DNA of 64,000 bases from Odobenus rosmarus divergens (Eukaryota; Chordata; Mammalia; Carnivora; Odobenidae): NCBI RefSeq assembly GCF_000321225.1, contig NW_004450481.1, forward strand, positions 3,086,881 through 3,150,880, written 5' to 3'. The position numbers and the translations under genes are program-made. The notes below the pieces were generated by a model, which searched no databases, was not told the DNA's origin, and saw nothing but the letters and a program-made list of their open reading frames with translations. Below are positions 53,291 to 63,475 of this stretch, one piece after another (position 1 is the first letter of the stretch; each line of letters starts with the position of its first letter).

Positions 53291-53325
53291 GGTGGGGGCT
53301 AAAGGGGCTGGGGGGTAGGGGGTGG
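53291..53325 (+). other. G-rich tract with quadruplex-type pattern
   Basis: G runs of 5, 4, 6 and 5 separated by 2-6 bases, in otherwise non-repetitive DNA. Confidence 0.65.
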
Positions 53326-53430
53326 AGATTTACCCTCTGCAGCCTCAGACCTCCCTGGCAAGCCACTGCCTTGGGCGCATTTGCTGGCTTGCCGTGATGG
53401 AGGGCTTGGCTGGGGACGCTGGAGCCAGAT

Positions 53431-53575
53431 GCTAACATTCGAGCTCCAGCTTCACCTCCGTGGGACCTAAGACGCGTTGCTACAAGTCACTAGGCCTCAG
53501 TTTCTCACTTGCAGAGGAGAGATCAAAGGACCTACCTCCCTGGGTTCTTTGCAAAGAAAAAAATGAGATGATGCT
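53431..53575 (+). repeat. MIR, plus strand
   Basis: 'cgagctccagcttcacctccgtgggacc', 'gttgctacaagtcactaggcctcagtttctcacttgcagagg' and 'ggacctacctccctgggttctttgc' follow the MIR layout. Confidence 0.75.
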
Positions 53576-54209
53576 TCATCTGAGTTTGGGTTCCCCCAAA
53601 GCAGATCCTGAGAGATTGAGATGTGAGTAGTTTATTTGGGACGGAATCTCAGGATATAGCACTTGAAGAGAGAGGGGAGGAACACAGCGGGGGCGGCACA
53701 TCCCACTCGTGTGCTGTCACTGGGCCACGGGGCACCTGTCCTTCTCGGCACTACCCAGCCTGAGGGGTGAGGGAGCTGGGGTTTGTCTACACGGATTCCC
53801 AGCAGTCCCTGATCGAAGTTACTCCTGGGGTGCCTTAATGCCTCAGCTCTTCTGGATTATTCAGAGCTTGGACCCGGTGGGCTCCAGCAGCCAGAGAGCA
53901 TCCTAGGATAGATTCAGAAATGACCACGTTTGGAAGTTTGGGTCAACATGCGTGGGGAGGTGGGACGGGTGGGGGACTGCCAAAATCTTCTGTATGCATA
54001 TTTTTAGGTTCGCCGAACAGAGTGTGGCACTAGTCACATCTCAATAAACAATCACTATGAATAATAGGACACATCCAGGGTCCAATCCAGGCCCCCTTCT
54101 CCACCCAAAGTGTGACATGGCTGATAAACTAGAAGGGGCTACAGATATACTGTGTGCTTTGGGGGGGTGCTAGAAGCCAGTGGCCCCACAAGTAGAGGTT
54201 TGGTGTCCC
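53576..54209. other. Non-repetitive stretch, no gene seen
   Basis: Nothing recognised. Confidence 0.35.
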
Positions 54210-54340
54210 CCATTGTATAGACAAGGAAACTGAGGCTCCCAGAGTGTGAGAACCATGCCTAAGGTGATGTCAGGTGACACCAGCGCTGGTCTCCTGGGAG
54301 CAGGTACTGCTGTTCCTGCCTGTGCCAGGATTCTAGGGAC
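54210..54340 (-). repeat. MIR, minus strand
   Basis: 'cattgtatagacaaggaaactgaggctcccagagtgtgag' followed by 'catgcctaaggtgatgtcagg' is the reversed MIR core. Confidence 0.7.
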
Positions 54341-54984
54341 TTTTCATCCCGTGCCTGAGTTAAGATGCTTTCTCTTGGAGCCCAACCATGACGGTGCAGA
54401 AATTTGTTTCCATCTGTGAAATGTCAAGGCTGAATCTTTTATGTTCTGCCCTGGGTCTGCTCCCGATAATGAGCTCCAGCCAAGCCCCACAGCTGCCTCC
54501 CACCCCCGAGACTCTTTGGGAGTCTTGGAATAATAGCAAAAGGAATAATTCTCCGTGGCAGGGGAGAGTGAGGGAATAGTTTTATCTTTCTTTTGCTGCA
54601 CGATTCGGACCCAAGAGAAAAGAAGAAGGAATTGGTGGCAATAGAAGTTGTGATCCACTGTCACTCACTTCCGGGCTTGCCTATGAGGATCATGGAAGCT
54701 GCCTGCCCACAGGATCTGCTCCACCAGGAGCCAGAAACCCAGGGGCTCATTCCTGCAAGAGGGGCAGGAATGGAGGGTCTGCTCAGCTCTTCTCCCTGAA
54801 TGCCACAGCCCCAGGTCAGGAAAAGAGGAGCCCCAACTCTAGGCGAGGGGGGCGGGGAGCAGCCCAGGGCAGAGCGGGCGGGTGGGGCTGTCCTCAGGGA
54901 GCGGGGCTCTTCATTACTCTACTGGGTGGAGGACAAGACTCATCTTTTATGGCCCATGTTCTCAGTTGGAGCCAGATAAGCCTT
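54341..54984. other. Non-repetitive stretch, no gene seen
   Basis: G-rich near 54,845-54,890. Nothing recognised. Confidence 0.35.
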
Positions 54985-55660
54985 TCCTTGATTATCATTA
55001 TTTTAAAATATTTTTTATTGTGGCAAAGTATATATAACATAAAATTTGCCATTTTAACCACTTTTCCATGGCATTAATTACATTTACAATATTTTGAAAC
55101 CATCGCCAGTCTGTTTCCAAAATTTTTTCATCACCCCAAACAAAAACCCTGTCCCCATTCATCAATAACTCTCGTTGTCCCCTTCTGCCAGCCTCTTGTA
55201 ACCTCTATATGCTACTTTCTGTCTCTACGACTTCCAGTACTCAAAGTACCTCATGTGAGTGGAATCACACAGTATTTGTCTTTTTGTGACTGGCTGATTT
55301 CACTCACCATAAAGTCTTCAAGGTTCATCCATGTTGTAGCAGGTGTCAGAATTTCTCTCCTTTTTTTTTTTTTTAAGATTTATTTATTTATTTGAGAGAG
55401 AGAGAACAGGGAGGGGCAGAGGGAGAGAGAGAAAATTTAGCAGACTCTGCTCTGAGTGTGGCGCCTGACGCTGGGTTTGATCCCACCACCCTGAGATCAC
55501 GACCTGAGCCGAAACCAAGAGTTGCATGCTCAACTGACTAAGACACCCAGGGGCCCCAGAATTTCTCTCCTTTTTAAGGCTGAATAATATTCCCTTGTAT
55601 GTTTATACCACATTTTGTTTACAGTAAGCTTTCCTTGACATCTACACCCAGCGATGCACT
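54985..55660 (-). repeat. Old L1 3' end with ORF2 C-terminus, antisense, split by a SINE
   Basis: 'gtatatataacataaaatttgccattttaaccac', 'ttcatcaccccaaacaaaaaccctgtccccattc', 'gtggaatcacacagtatttgtctttttgtgactgg' and 'ggctgaataatattcccttgtatg' form the antisense old-L1 layout. On the minus strand the last part reads REYYSALKR, the L1 ORF2 C-terminal block. Confidence 0.8.
55366..55556 (-). mobile_element. Old-type CAN-SINE, minus strand, with 19-bp duplication
   Basis: Poly-T, AAGATTTATTTATTTATTTG, GA-rich block and a reversed body 'gccgaaaccaagagttgcatgctcaactgactaagacacccaggggcc'. A perfect duplication (cagaatttctctccttttt) lies at 55,347-55,365 and 55,557-55,575. Confidence 0.94.
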
Positions 55661-56073
55661 TTGGAAAGAGAGAGAGACAAAGAAGGCACTCAGCTCCCGT
55701 AGGACAGCTCACTCAGGCCACAGAGGCCACAGGTGTCACTGACACCCTTTGGTGATGCTTCGAGAACAGCAAATAGTGAGAGTAACATACACATGTTCCC
55801 ACCAACTACCCATAAGCATGGAGTTAACGTTTGGTCCTCGGAGGTGACGAGGACAGTCTGTGTCCCATGACAGCAAGGTCCAGGCCTGCCGGATCTCCAC
55901 TCTGCACCCAGGCTCACTGTGGCCTACTGAGTGTATGCTGATACTCAGTAAGTACTTTCTAATTATGGACCGAGAGAATGGTTCGCCAGCTTGGAGTCAC
56001 GCTACAACCAGTACTGTTTTTGGAGCGCCTACATGTTCTTGGTGCATAAACTCTTTTAAAATATTTATAACGA
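55661..56073. other. Non-repetitive stretch, no gene seen
   Basis: Nothing recognised. Confidence 0.35.
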
Positions 56074-56287
56074 GGGGCGCCTGGGTGGCTCAGTCGGTTA
56101 AGCGTCTGCCTTCGGTTCTGTTCATGATCCTGGGGTCCTGGGATAGAGTCCTGCATTGGGCTTCCCTGCTCAGTGGGGAGCCTGCTTCTTCCTCTCCCTC
56201 TGCCGCTCCCCCTGCTTCTGCTCTTTCTCTCTCTCTTTCTCTAAACAAATAAATAAAATCTTTTAAAAAAAATAAAATAAAATCTTT
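56074..56287 (+). mobile_element. CAN-SINE, plus strand
   Basis: Head GGGGCGCCTGGGTGGCTCAG, CT-rich block, then a doubled tail (AAATAAATAAAATC then AAATAAAATAAAATC). Flanks are weakly similar (aatatttataacga / aaatctttacaaca). Confidence 0.92.
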
Positions 56288-56299
56288 ACAACAATACCT

Positions 56300-56390
56300 A
56301 GGAGGAGGTACTGTCATGCTTCCCATTTTGCAGACGAGGAAACTGAGGCCTAGCAATGGCAGGGCCAGTATCTGAACCTGGCTCACTGCC
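56300..56390 (-). repeat. MIR fragment, minus strand
   Basis: 'cttcccattttgcagacgaggaaactgaggcctagcaatggcagggccagtatctgaacctgg' is the reversed MIR core. Confidence 0.75.
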
Positions 56391-57085
56391 CACCCCCTCT
56401 GCCCCGCTGACAGACCCCATTTCTCATTCCATTCTGTAGGAATCACTCCTCGAGCTCAAATGTCGAATGTTGCCCTCCGAGTGCAGTCGGCAGGATCAAG
56501 TGAGTCTAGAGAGATTTTGCCATCTCATCTGACTAAAGAAGAATGATGGGGGGGGGCTCCTGAATGAGGTAGGTGTGAGTTATAATGAACCTGGGCTCCC
56601 GTGGAGCCCCGTCACCACTCTGGTCTTGGATCTATGTTTAGAAGGGCTTGGGGAGCTGCATGAGATGGGGGCTGGGGCATTCCTGCAGGAGCCCCTGTCT
56701 GTCTGCTGCCTTCTCCACAGGAGAAAGACTCAGGGGGCCGGAAGAGAACCTGAAGCCCCCTCCCCACACCAAAGAACCAGGAGCCTTGCACGCACTTCTC
56801 TCCACGCAGTGGCTCCCTCTGAGCCCGCAGGTGCCAGAACTCCCCATTTCAGCCGGGTTGTCAAGGGGGAGGCAGCAATCCCCGAGATACCCCTCCCCCC
56901 ATATCCCCAACGCCCCCAGAGTGAGCCAGACTCCAAGCAGTGGGAGAGAGGGTGCTTCCAAAAGGTCAGGGATGTGTGCTTTGGCTTATTTTCAAACATC
57001 AGCAGTAATACATCCCACTCACCGACCCTGCGTCCGTGCCGGGGAGCACCTGCGGGCTCTTCAGAAGGAATCCATCCCAGCTCTT
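56391..57085. other. Non-repetitive stretch, no gene seen
   Basis: Overlapping frames up to 174 codons on the + strand at 56,575-57,148 without domains. Confidence 0.4.
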
Positions 57086-57185
57086 CTGCTGCATCGTAGG
57101 TATTACCTTCCCCCTTTTACAGATGAGGAAACGAAACTCATGGGGTGAAATGCTGAGCTCAAATGCAGACTCAGGTAAATCCCTG
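57086..57185 (-). repeat. MIR fragment, minus strand
   Basis: 'ggtattaccttcccccttttacagatgaggaaacgaaactcatgggg' is the reversed MIR core. Confidence 0.6.
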
Positions 57186-57581
57186 CTCCTCTGCCTCCTT
57201 GGGAGGTGCCTCAACCCTCCCCCCGCCCCACCGCCCCGCTGTATCTCTCGGCAGACAGGCAAGTCAGTGCTGGTGGGGCGTGTGCGTGCAGGGGAGGCGG
57301 TGGCTCTGCAACATCCTGGGTGGAAGGCAGCGGAGAGAGGCCCTCCTGGGCGTTAGCCCTGGCTGTCCAGAGCTCCTCTCGTTTCTCAGGGCTGGCTCTC
57401 GAGCAGCCCAGGGTGGAAGGCATGCCTGTGTCTGCCCCCAGGGGCTCTAATCCAGGTGAGGCTTCAGGACCAACTAGGCCAGGGCAGTTGCTGTTTCTTT
57501 GCAGGTGCCTACCTGGAGGCGTGCCCAGTAGGAATGCCAGGTCTCAAGGAGGCATGGGGCTCTTAAAAAGAAAAAAACCCG
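57186..57581. other. Non-repetitive GC-rich stretch, no gene seen
   Basis: Open frames of up to 155 codons run on into the SINE at 57,582; no domain seen. Confidence 0.35.
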
Positions 57582-57712
57582 GGGCCACCCGGCTGGCTCA
57601 GTCAGAAGAGCATGCGACTCTTAATCTCAAGGTCGTGGGTTCGAGCCCCACATTGAGTGTAGGGATTTCTTAAAAATAATAAATAAATAAAACTTAAAAA
57701 AACAAAAACAGA
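57582..57712 (+). mobile_element. tRNA-Lys-like SINE (old type) with near-intact tRNA body
   Basis: The body 'cggctggctcagtcagaagagcatgcgactcttaatctc' has an A-box-like TGGCTCAGTCAG, an anticodon loop ctcttaa (CTT, lysine) and a perfect B box (GGTTCGAGCCC). The acceptor ends do not pair well, and an AAATAAATAAAACTT tail follows, so this is a SINE and not a tRNA gene. Confidence 0.88.
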
Positions 57713-57954
57713 ATTCAAGAGCCCAAATGCCTATAGTCTTAAAAACAAAACAAAACCCTGAAGGTCATAGGGGCCTCTCGGAGTCTGGGCTGGAAGGGGC
57801 TTGGAAGGAAACCACAGGAGTACAAGATTCTTGCTTATAATTAAGTGCAACTGAGTGTTCTGGAGAGCTTGCTGTGGGCACATCTCTAGGACCCCAAGAT
57901 GGCAAAATTCTGGGATTCTTACTACTCCTGGGGAGGTTACATCCTGTTGTGCCA

Positions 57955-58080
57955 TGGTGGGTTTTGGAGCCACACACTTGGCCTTGATCCTGGTTCCGTT
58001 TCTCACCAGTGAAGTAGCCTTGAGCAAGGGACCTAACTCTCGGAGACTCTCCTTCCTCCTTGTCTCGGGGTGGGAGGTGA
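57955..58080 (+). repeat. MIR, plus strand
   Basis: 'ttttggagccacacacttggccttgatcctgg' and 'agccttgagcaagggacctaactctcggagactctcc' follow the MIR layout. Confidence 0.65.
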
Positions 58081-58198
58081 GGCTGGGTGCCACTGGCGAG
58101 GGAGAGGACACACGTCCTGAGTCCTCAGCCCATGGCAGTTACTGCTAGCCTTAATCTTAATTATTTGGCAGAGCAGTTAAAAAAAAGTAGGCTTGTCA

Positions 58199-58386
58199 GG
58201 GGTGTCTGGGCGGCTCAGTCATTAAGCATCTGCCTTTGGCTCAGGTCATGATCCCGGGGTTTTGGGACTGAGCCCTGCATCGGGGGGTCCCTGCTCAGTG
58301 GGGAGTCTGCTTCTCCCTCTCCCTCTGCCCCCACCCCCCTGCTCATGCTCTCTCTCTCTCCAATAAATAAATAAAATCTTTAAAAT
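58199..58386 (+). mobile_element. CAN-SINE, plus strand
   Basis: Head GGGGTGTCTGGGCGGCTCAG, CT-rich block, AATAAATAAATAAAATCTTT tail. Flanks aaagtaggcttgtc (58,184-58,197) and aaagtaggtttgct (58,387-58,400) are a diverged 14-bp duplication. It inserted at the left end of the palindromic repeat. Confidence 0.93.
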
Positions 58387-58389
58387 AAA

Positions 58390-58584
58390 GTAGGTTTGCT
58401 GATAAAATACAGGGTGCCCTGTTAAATTTGAATTTTAGGTGAACAACAAATAATTATTTCAGTACAAGTATATCCCAAATATTGAGTGAGACATACTTAT
58501 GCTAAAAAATTACTTGCTGTTTATCTGAAAATCAAATTTAACAGGGCACCCTGTATTTTTATTTGCTAATTCTGGCAACTCTAG
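58390..58584. repeat. Near-palindromic ~190-bp repeat (copy 2)
   Basis: The left arm 'aaaatacagggtgccctgttaaatttga' (58,403 on) is the reverse complement of the right arm 'tcaaatttaacagggcaccctgtatttt' almost base for base. Pairing continues inward to a centre near 58,485. The right end 'gctaattctggcaactcta' pairs with 'taggtttgctgat' at the left. Same family as 14,470-14,656. Confidence 0.8.
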
Positions 58585-58690
58585 GGCTTCGGCAAGTTAC
58601 TTTAACCACTCTGTGCCTTGGTTCCATTATCTGCAAATCCAGGGAACGCTAGGAACTCCCTGGTAGGGTTCTCCTGCGGCTAGATGGGAG
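58585..58690 (+). repeat. MIR fragment, plus strand
   Basis: 'cggcaagttactttaaccactctgtgccttggttccattatctgcaaat' follows the MIR core. Confidence 0.65.
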
Positions 58691-59789
58691 ATTTCTGTAT
58701 TTAGCACAGGGCCTGGCTGGCTGGCTTAGCAGGTGCTATGCAGTGAGGGGGTAAGCGTGTAAGGGAGTGGCTGGGCCCCGCCTCAGAGTCCCCCCAACCA
58801 CCCAAGTTCTGGAACCAAGCAAGTCCTCCTTCAGCAGGAAGGAAGTGTTTATAGCTGGTCAGGGTGCTCGCCCTCTTGCTGCCTGCTGCCTCCCCTGCCC
58901 CACAATGTGCCCCTGCCTTGTACTTACCTCTATAGCCCCTCCACCTTCCTGCCTGGGCCTCTGCCTCTTCCTGCCCTAGACCCCAAACTCCGGGCCCCCT
59001 GGCTTGCTAGGAATGTGCCTCCCCTCTGGGTCCCCTGTCCCAACCTCCAGCCCAGATTGCATCCATATTTCATTCTCTACCAGACACCACTTCCCACTGC
59101 GGAGGGTGCGTGCCCACCCTGCATCAGGCAGGCCCTGCGCCACGTCTGCTGCGGCCCCATAGGATCCTCTGACGCTGGGTCAGTGCGTCCGTGGAACAGG
59201 GCCCTCACTGGAGTGGCTGGAACCCAGTGGTGTTCCCAGTGATGGGGAAGAGAGACACCTCCTGGGTCACAGACACTGGGGAAAGAGGATGGTGTCAGTG
59301 ACCAAGACAGCGCTTCCCCTGTTTCAGGTCTGAGCTAAAGAGGCACGTTTTCGTGGGAAGTTTATAGGTAGCAATGTCTCCCAGAGGTACGTCCCGGTTC
59401 TTTTTCTCACCATATCACTTAATCATTTACCCAGAGGGTCAGAAGGGAAGATTTTGAGGTTTGTTTCTTTGGGGTTGAACTTCTTAATTCTTTGTAACAC
59501 TCCAGTTGGCTTCTGGATGTTTCCCATCATCCCAGCTTCCTGAGCCTCACATTTAGATTTGATGTTATTCTTCGGGGCGATCCGGGTTCCCTACATTTTA
59601 TATATCAGATCAAATTCCCATTGGAGGGCCATGAAACTCCCAGTGGGTGAATTTCGACAGTCAATGTTGCAGAGATACTCCGAACTTGATGGCCATAGTG
59701 CCAACCAGGGCTGTGCATGGTTCTCTATCTTCGGAAAATGTCAGACCCTTGGGTTGGATTCAAAAATGAGGGGAAGGCAAACCAATTTC
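58691..59789. other. Non-repetitive stretch, no gene seen
   Basis: Open frames up to 111 codons (58,907-59,242) show no domain. No repeat recognised. Confidence 0.4.
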
Positions 59790-60418
59790 TAAAAAGTGGA
59801 TAAGAATCTTCACAAAGGAAGATATATGAATGGCCAATAATCACACGAAAAACTCGATCTCATTGGTCATCCAAGAAACGCAAATTAAAACCACAATGAG
59901 AAAGTGCTACACATGCATTAAAAGAGCTCAAAATAAGACTGGCAACATGAAATGTTGAGGATGTTGGAGCAATGCGGACTCATATATTGCTGATGAGAGT
60001 GTATAATGATACAAAAACTTTGGAAAAAATGGAATTCTTATAATGACAAGCATAAACCTATGCCTACCCTATGACTTCCAATTTTACTTCCAGGTATCAC
60101 CTGAGAAAAATGAAAACATAGGTTTTCATAGGTCCACACCTGTAAATTTTCATGACAGCTTTAATAAAGTCACTCAAAATTGGAAACAGCTCAGGTGTCC
60201 GTCAGCTGGATGATGGATGTACTGTGGTCCAGCCATAGAATGGAATCCCGCTCAGCAATAAAAAGAAACAAACCAGTGAAAAGTGCAGCAATGTAGTTGA
60301 ATCTCACAGATGTTCTGAGCAAAAGTAGACATACACAGAAGAGTCCGTAGTATCCTCACACTTATATGAAGTTCTAGAAAAGGGAAAACTGACCAATGGC
60401 AAAAGATGGGAACACTGG

Positions 60419-60454
<36 letters not shown>

Positions 60455-60640
60455 GTGCGTGCACGGGGTGGTTTGGCACGGGGATTATGGCTAAGGTTAG
60501 AGACATGAGGGAATTTTATTTGAGGTGATGGAACTGTTCTGAATCTTAACAGGGTCTGGGTTACGTGGCTGTATTTGTCAAAAGTGATTGTACAACTGTA
60601 ATCTCGTTGCACATAAATTATACCCCAGACAAAACAGAAC
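59790..60640 (+). repeat. Old L1 ORF2 end and 3' region, plus strand
   Basis: 'cacaaaggaagatatatgaatggccaataa', 'atgagaaagtgctacacatgcatt', 'tatgacttccaattttacttccagg', 'caggtgtccgtcagctggatgatggatg' and 'ggttactgtgtg' follow the distal ORF2 and 3' region of old L1. A (TG)n tract (60,423-60,453) has expanded inside it. No open frame survives. Confidence 0.8.
60423..60453. repeat. (TG)n microsatellite
   Basis: About 15 TG units inside the L1 3' region. Confidence 0.95.
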
Positions 60641-60719
60641 AATACAAACCCCTGTATCCCACATAAGTAAATTGATTAAATTAAAAAATAAAAGAGGGGG
60701 GAAGAGAACACATTTAAAA

Positions 60720-60921
60720 AAAATTTTTTTAAAGATTTATTTATTTATTGGAGAGAGAGAGCACGAGAGAGAGCAGGGGGAGGAGCAGAGGGAGAGGGAC
60801 AAGCAGACTCCGTTCTGAGTGCAGAGCCAGACTCGGGGCCTGATCCCACGACCCCGAGATCATGACCTGAGCCGAAATCAAGAGTCAGACATTTAACCGA
60901 CTGAGCCACCCAGGCGCCCCC
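60720..60921 (-). mobile_element. Old-type CAN-SINE, minus strand
   Basis: A/T-rich junction, AAAGATTTATTTATTTATTG, GA-rich block and reversed head ending CCACCCAGGCGCCCC. Duplication agaacacatttaaaa / agaacacattttaaaa at 60,705-60,719 and 60,922-60,937. Confidence 0.93.
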
Positions 60922-61014
60922 AGAACACATTTTAAAATCTCTTTCCTTCAAGTTGGATGCCGGGTGTGGGCTCACCCTATTCTGATGGCGAAGCCTCATG
61001 TTACAGTCTCTGTA

Positions 61015-61147
61015 GATATTCTTGTCAATCCTGTTTTACAGATGAGACAACTGGGGTTCAGAAGGATTAACTAACCTCCCAGAGTCATCAGCGGAGTGTT
61101 TGTTCCCGTCCTGACCCACATCTGTCTGGCTTCTATAACCCCCGCCC
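61015..61147 (-). repeat. MIR, minus strand
   Basis: 'cctgttttacagatgagacaactggggttcagaaggattaactaacctcccagagtcatcagcgg' is the reversed MIR core. Confidence 0.75.
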
Positions 61148-61683
61148 AGCCTCGCGCCTGGACTCCCATGCCAGGGGCTGGGTATGCATACCCCAAGGTG
61201 CCCAGAAAGAAATAGATTTTACTCTTTGATGATAAAGTGAAATAATTACATTTTATGAAGGCAAACAGACTGTGGTGTAGCAAACAAATTTTGCATAATT
61301 TTTTAAAATAAAAAATAATATTTTAAAAAACTCCCCCTTGCAAAAGGCGGGCAGTATTAGGTAACAAGAGAGGCCCTGCGGGGTGGGGTGAGGGAGGCAT
61401 TCTCCATTGTGGCCATAGAGACTTTTGTGGATGAGTTTGAGAACAAATTTGCTGCCTTATTATTCCATCATGCCAGTGTGTCTGGCCAGCAGCTCCTATC
61501 TCTGTTGGTCTGCACTGCTCACTGAGCAAGCAGGCTCTAGGCTGATGCTCAGGGTCATGCACACCTGACTGGGAGCTGGTGCCTGCCCTTGATGTGGCTC
61601 GATCTGCTGTGTTCCCTGGTTAATCTACCAGCTAGACAGACGGACAAGGACACCTAGCTTCTAAACATGCTGCATAAACTTTA
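61148..61683. other. Non-repetitive stretch, no gene seen
   Basis: Nothing recognised. Confidence 0.35.
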
Positions 61684-61700
61684 AGATTATATCGTGGGAT

Positions 61701-61815
61701 TGGCGCGCCTGGCTGGTTCAGTTGGTGGAGCGTGAGACTCTTGATCTCGGGGTTGTACATTTGAGCCCCATGTTGTGTGTAGAGATGACTTAAAAATAAG
61801 ATCTTAAAAAAAAAA
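61701..61815 (+). mobile_element. Old tRNA-Lys-like SINE, plus strand
   Basis: 'ggcgcgcctggctggttcagttggtggagcgtgagactcttgatctcgg' is the tRNA-derived head; the B box is degraded (ttgagcccc preceded by gtacat). Flanks agattatatcgtgggat (61,684-61,700) and agatcttatcgtaggat (61,816-61,832) form a slightly diverged 17-bp duplication. Confidence 0.88.
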
Positions 61816-62021
61816 AGATCTTATCGTAGGATCTATCAACTCAGAGAAGCAGAGCTCTGAGTAACTTCGTGTGCAGGAGATTTTTAGGGAAGGATCAGAC
61901 GTTTTCCCCGGCCTTTATTGTTTATCAAATGCTGTATGCAAATACTATTTTCCACCCGCTTCTAGCTCTTTGCCTGATGATGCGACTCCTCAGTCATTTG
62001 AACCTTGGAAATGGTATAGAG

Positions 62022-62543
62022 CATGGGTCTGCAGACTACAGCAAAGGACCCATGGGCTTGTTTTTGTACAACCTGTGAGCTGAGAATAATTTTTGCATTT
62101 TGAATGGGTGAAAAAAAAAAGAATTCATGGGGCGGCTGGGTGGCTCAGTTGTTAAGCATCTGCGTTCGGCTCAGGTCATGATCCCGGGGTCCTCGGATCG
62201 AGCCCTGCATCAGGCTCCTTCTCAGCAAGAGGCCTGCTTCTCCGTCTCCCACTCCCCCTGCTTGTGTTCCCTCTCTCGCTGTGTCTCTCTCTGTCAAATA
62301 AATAAAAATAAAATCTTAAAAAACAGAAGAAAAATAATTCGTAAAGTGAAATTTATATGAAATTAACATTTCCCTGTCCCTGGATAAAGGTTTCCTAGAA
62401 CAGAGCCACACTCCTCTGTTTACATGGGATTTATGGCTGCTTTTGAGCTACAACGGCGAGCTGAGTAGTGAGAGACTGTATGGTCCACAAAGCTGAAAAT
62501 ATTCACTGCTTGGCCCTTTCCAGAAAAAGGTTGCCAACCCGGG
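62022..62543. mobile_element. hAT-like DNA transposon fragment, split by a SINE
   Basis: The left end 'catgggtctgcagact' and the right end 'ggttgccaacccggg' are diverged inverted ends. Between them 'cttgtttttgtacaacctgtgagctgagaataat' and, after the SINE, 'gaacagagccacactcctctgtttacatgggatttatggctgcttttgagctacaacggcg' follow a common mammalian hAT-type repeat. A clean 8-bp target duplication was not found. Confidence 0.65.
62129..62322 (+). mobile_element. CAN-SINE, plus strand
   Basis: Head GGGGCGGCTGGGTGGCTCAG, the CT-rich block 'cttgtgttccctctctcgctg' and AAATAAATAAAAATAAAATC tail. It inserted into the hAT-like element. Flanks are weakly similar (gaattcatg / taattcgta). Confidence 0.93.
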
Positions 62544-62985
62544 AGGTAGAACAGAAGCATGCTGCCCAGAGCCCGTCAGGACTCTGTAGGGAGACAGAAT
62601 TACCCGGGACGATCTCTAGGGGGAGCTGTCTCTCTTCTTCCAGCTGAGTGTGGATGGTGCGCGCAGATTCGACTTCCCCTGGTGATAGCCACATTGTATC
62701 TAATACTAAGGCTAAAGCTGATACTAGTACTAAATCTAGGACTCCCCTTGTAACGCAGGTGCTGGGGAGTCAGGACTTGAACGCAGAGGCAGAGGCAGGT
62801 ACGTCAGACTTCACCAGGGAGCGCCAACATGACAGAACCAGCTCTACCTCCCTTGGCACAAGGAGGCAGGACCCCCCGGAGGCAAGGCCAACCAGCCAGA
62901 CCTCACTTGAGACTGGCAAAGGCCCGGAGGTCAGCACACAAGTGGGACAGAGAGATTGGGGTTCAACAAGCTGAGCTTCATCCCC
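62544..62985. other. Non-repetitive stretch, no gene seen
   Basis: A small CTA/TACTA-rich patch lies at 62,699-62,740. Nothing else recognised. Confidence 0.35.
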
Positions 62986-63475
62986 CCCGCCCCAACCCTG
63001 CCAATCCTGGGATGGGACTCAGGGGCAAGGTGAGGAGTTCAGTGAATCCTGTGGGTGCTCCTGCCGGGTTCCCTTGACGCGCCTGTGCATCTGTCCCCCA
63101 GCTGTTGGGAGGGTGGGCTGCTAACATCTCTAGGCTGCCTCCCTCTCTGGAGAACTGGGCCCAGCTGAGTGGGGGCTGCCAGTGAGGCTGCGTAGCCCCT
63201 GCACCCAGACTTTGGCCAGTGATTGTGGGAAGTGGGAATACAAAAGACCAGGACGGTGCCTTAAGGTGGGGTACCATGGTGGTACAATTCCTGTCCCAGA
63301 GCTCCCATGGCATCAGGCCACAGCTGACCCCAGCTGAGACCGCATCTTCACTTTGCTCCTTCCCCTGCCCGGTCCTGCTTCTCTCATTCCCCTCCTCCAG
63401 AGAGCACCCCACAATAAATCCCACATGTGAGTCTCTACGCCTCAGGCTCGACTTCTAGGGAGCCCAATCCTGGAC
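62986..63475 (+). repeat. Possible old LTR
   Basis: The end 'ccagagagcaccccacaataaatcccacatgtgagtctctacgcctcagg' followed by 'cttctagggagcccaatcctggac' has the AATAAA-plus-U5 look of old ERVL-type LTRs. The left boundary is a guess. Confidence 0.4.

Larger units (their letters stand above)
51675..53430. other. Non-repetitive stretch with TG repeats
   Basis: No gene recognised. (TG)n tracts lie at 52,050-52,073 and 52,988-53,022 (the second with CG steps). A minus-strand 187-codon frame at 52,388-52,951 has no domain. Confidence 0.4.

Noticed and set aside
57585..57660. Possible tRNA-Lys gene
   Set aside because: Anticodon loop and B box look good, but the acceptor stem has mismatches and an A-rich SINE tail follows, so it is called a SINE.
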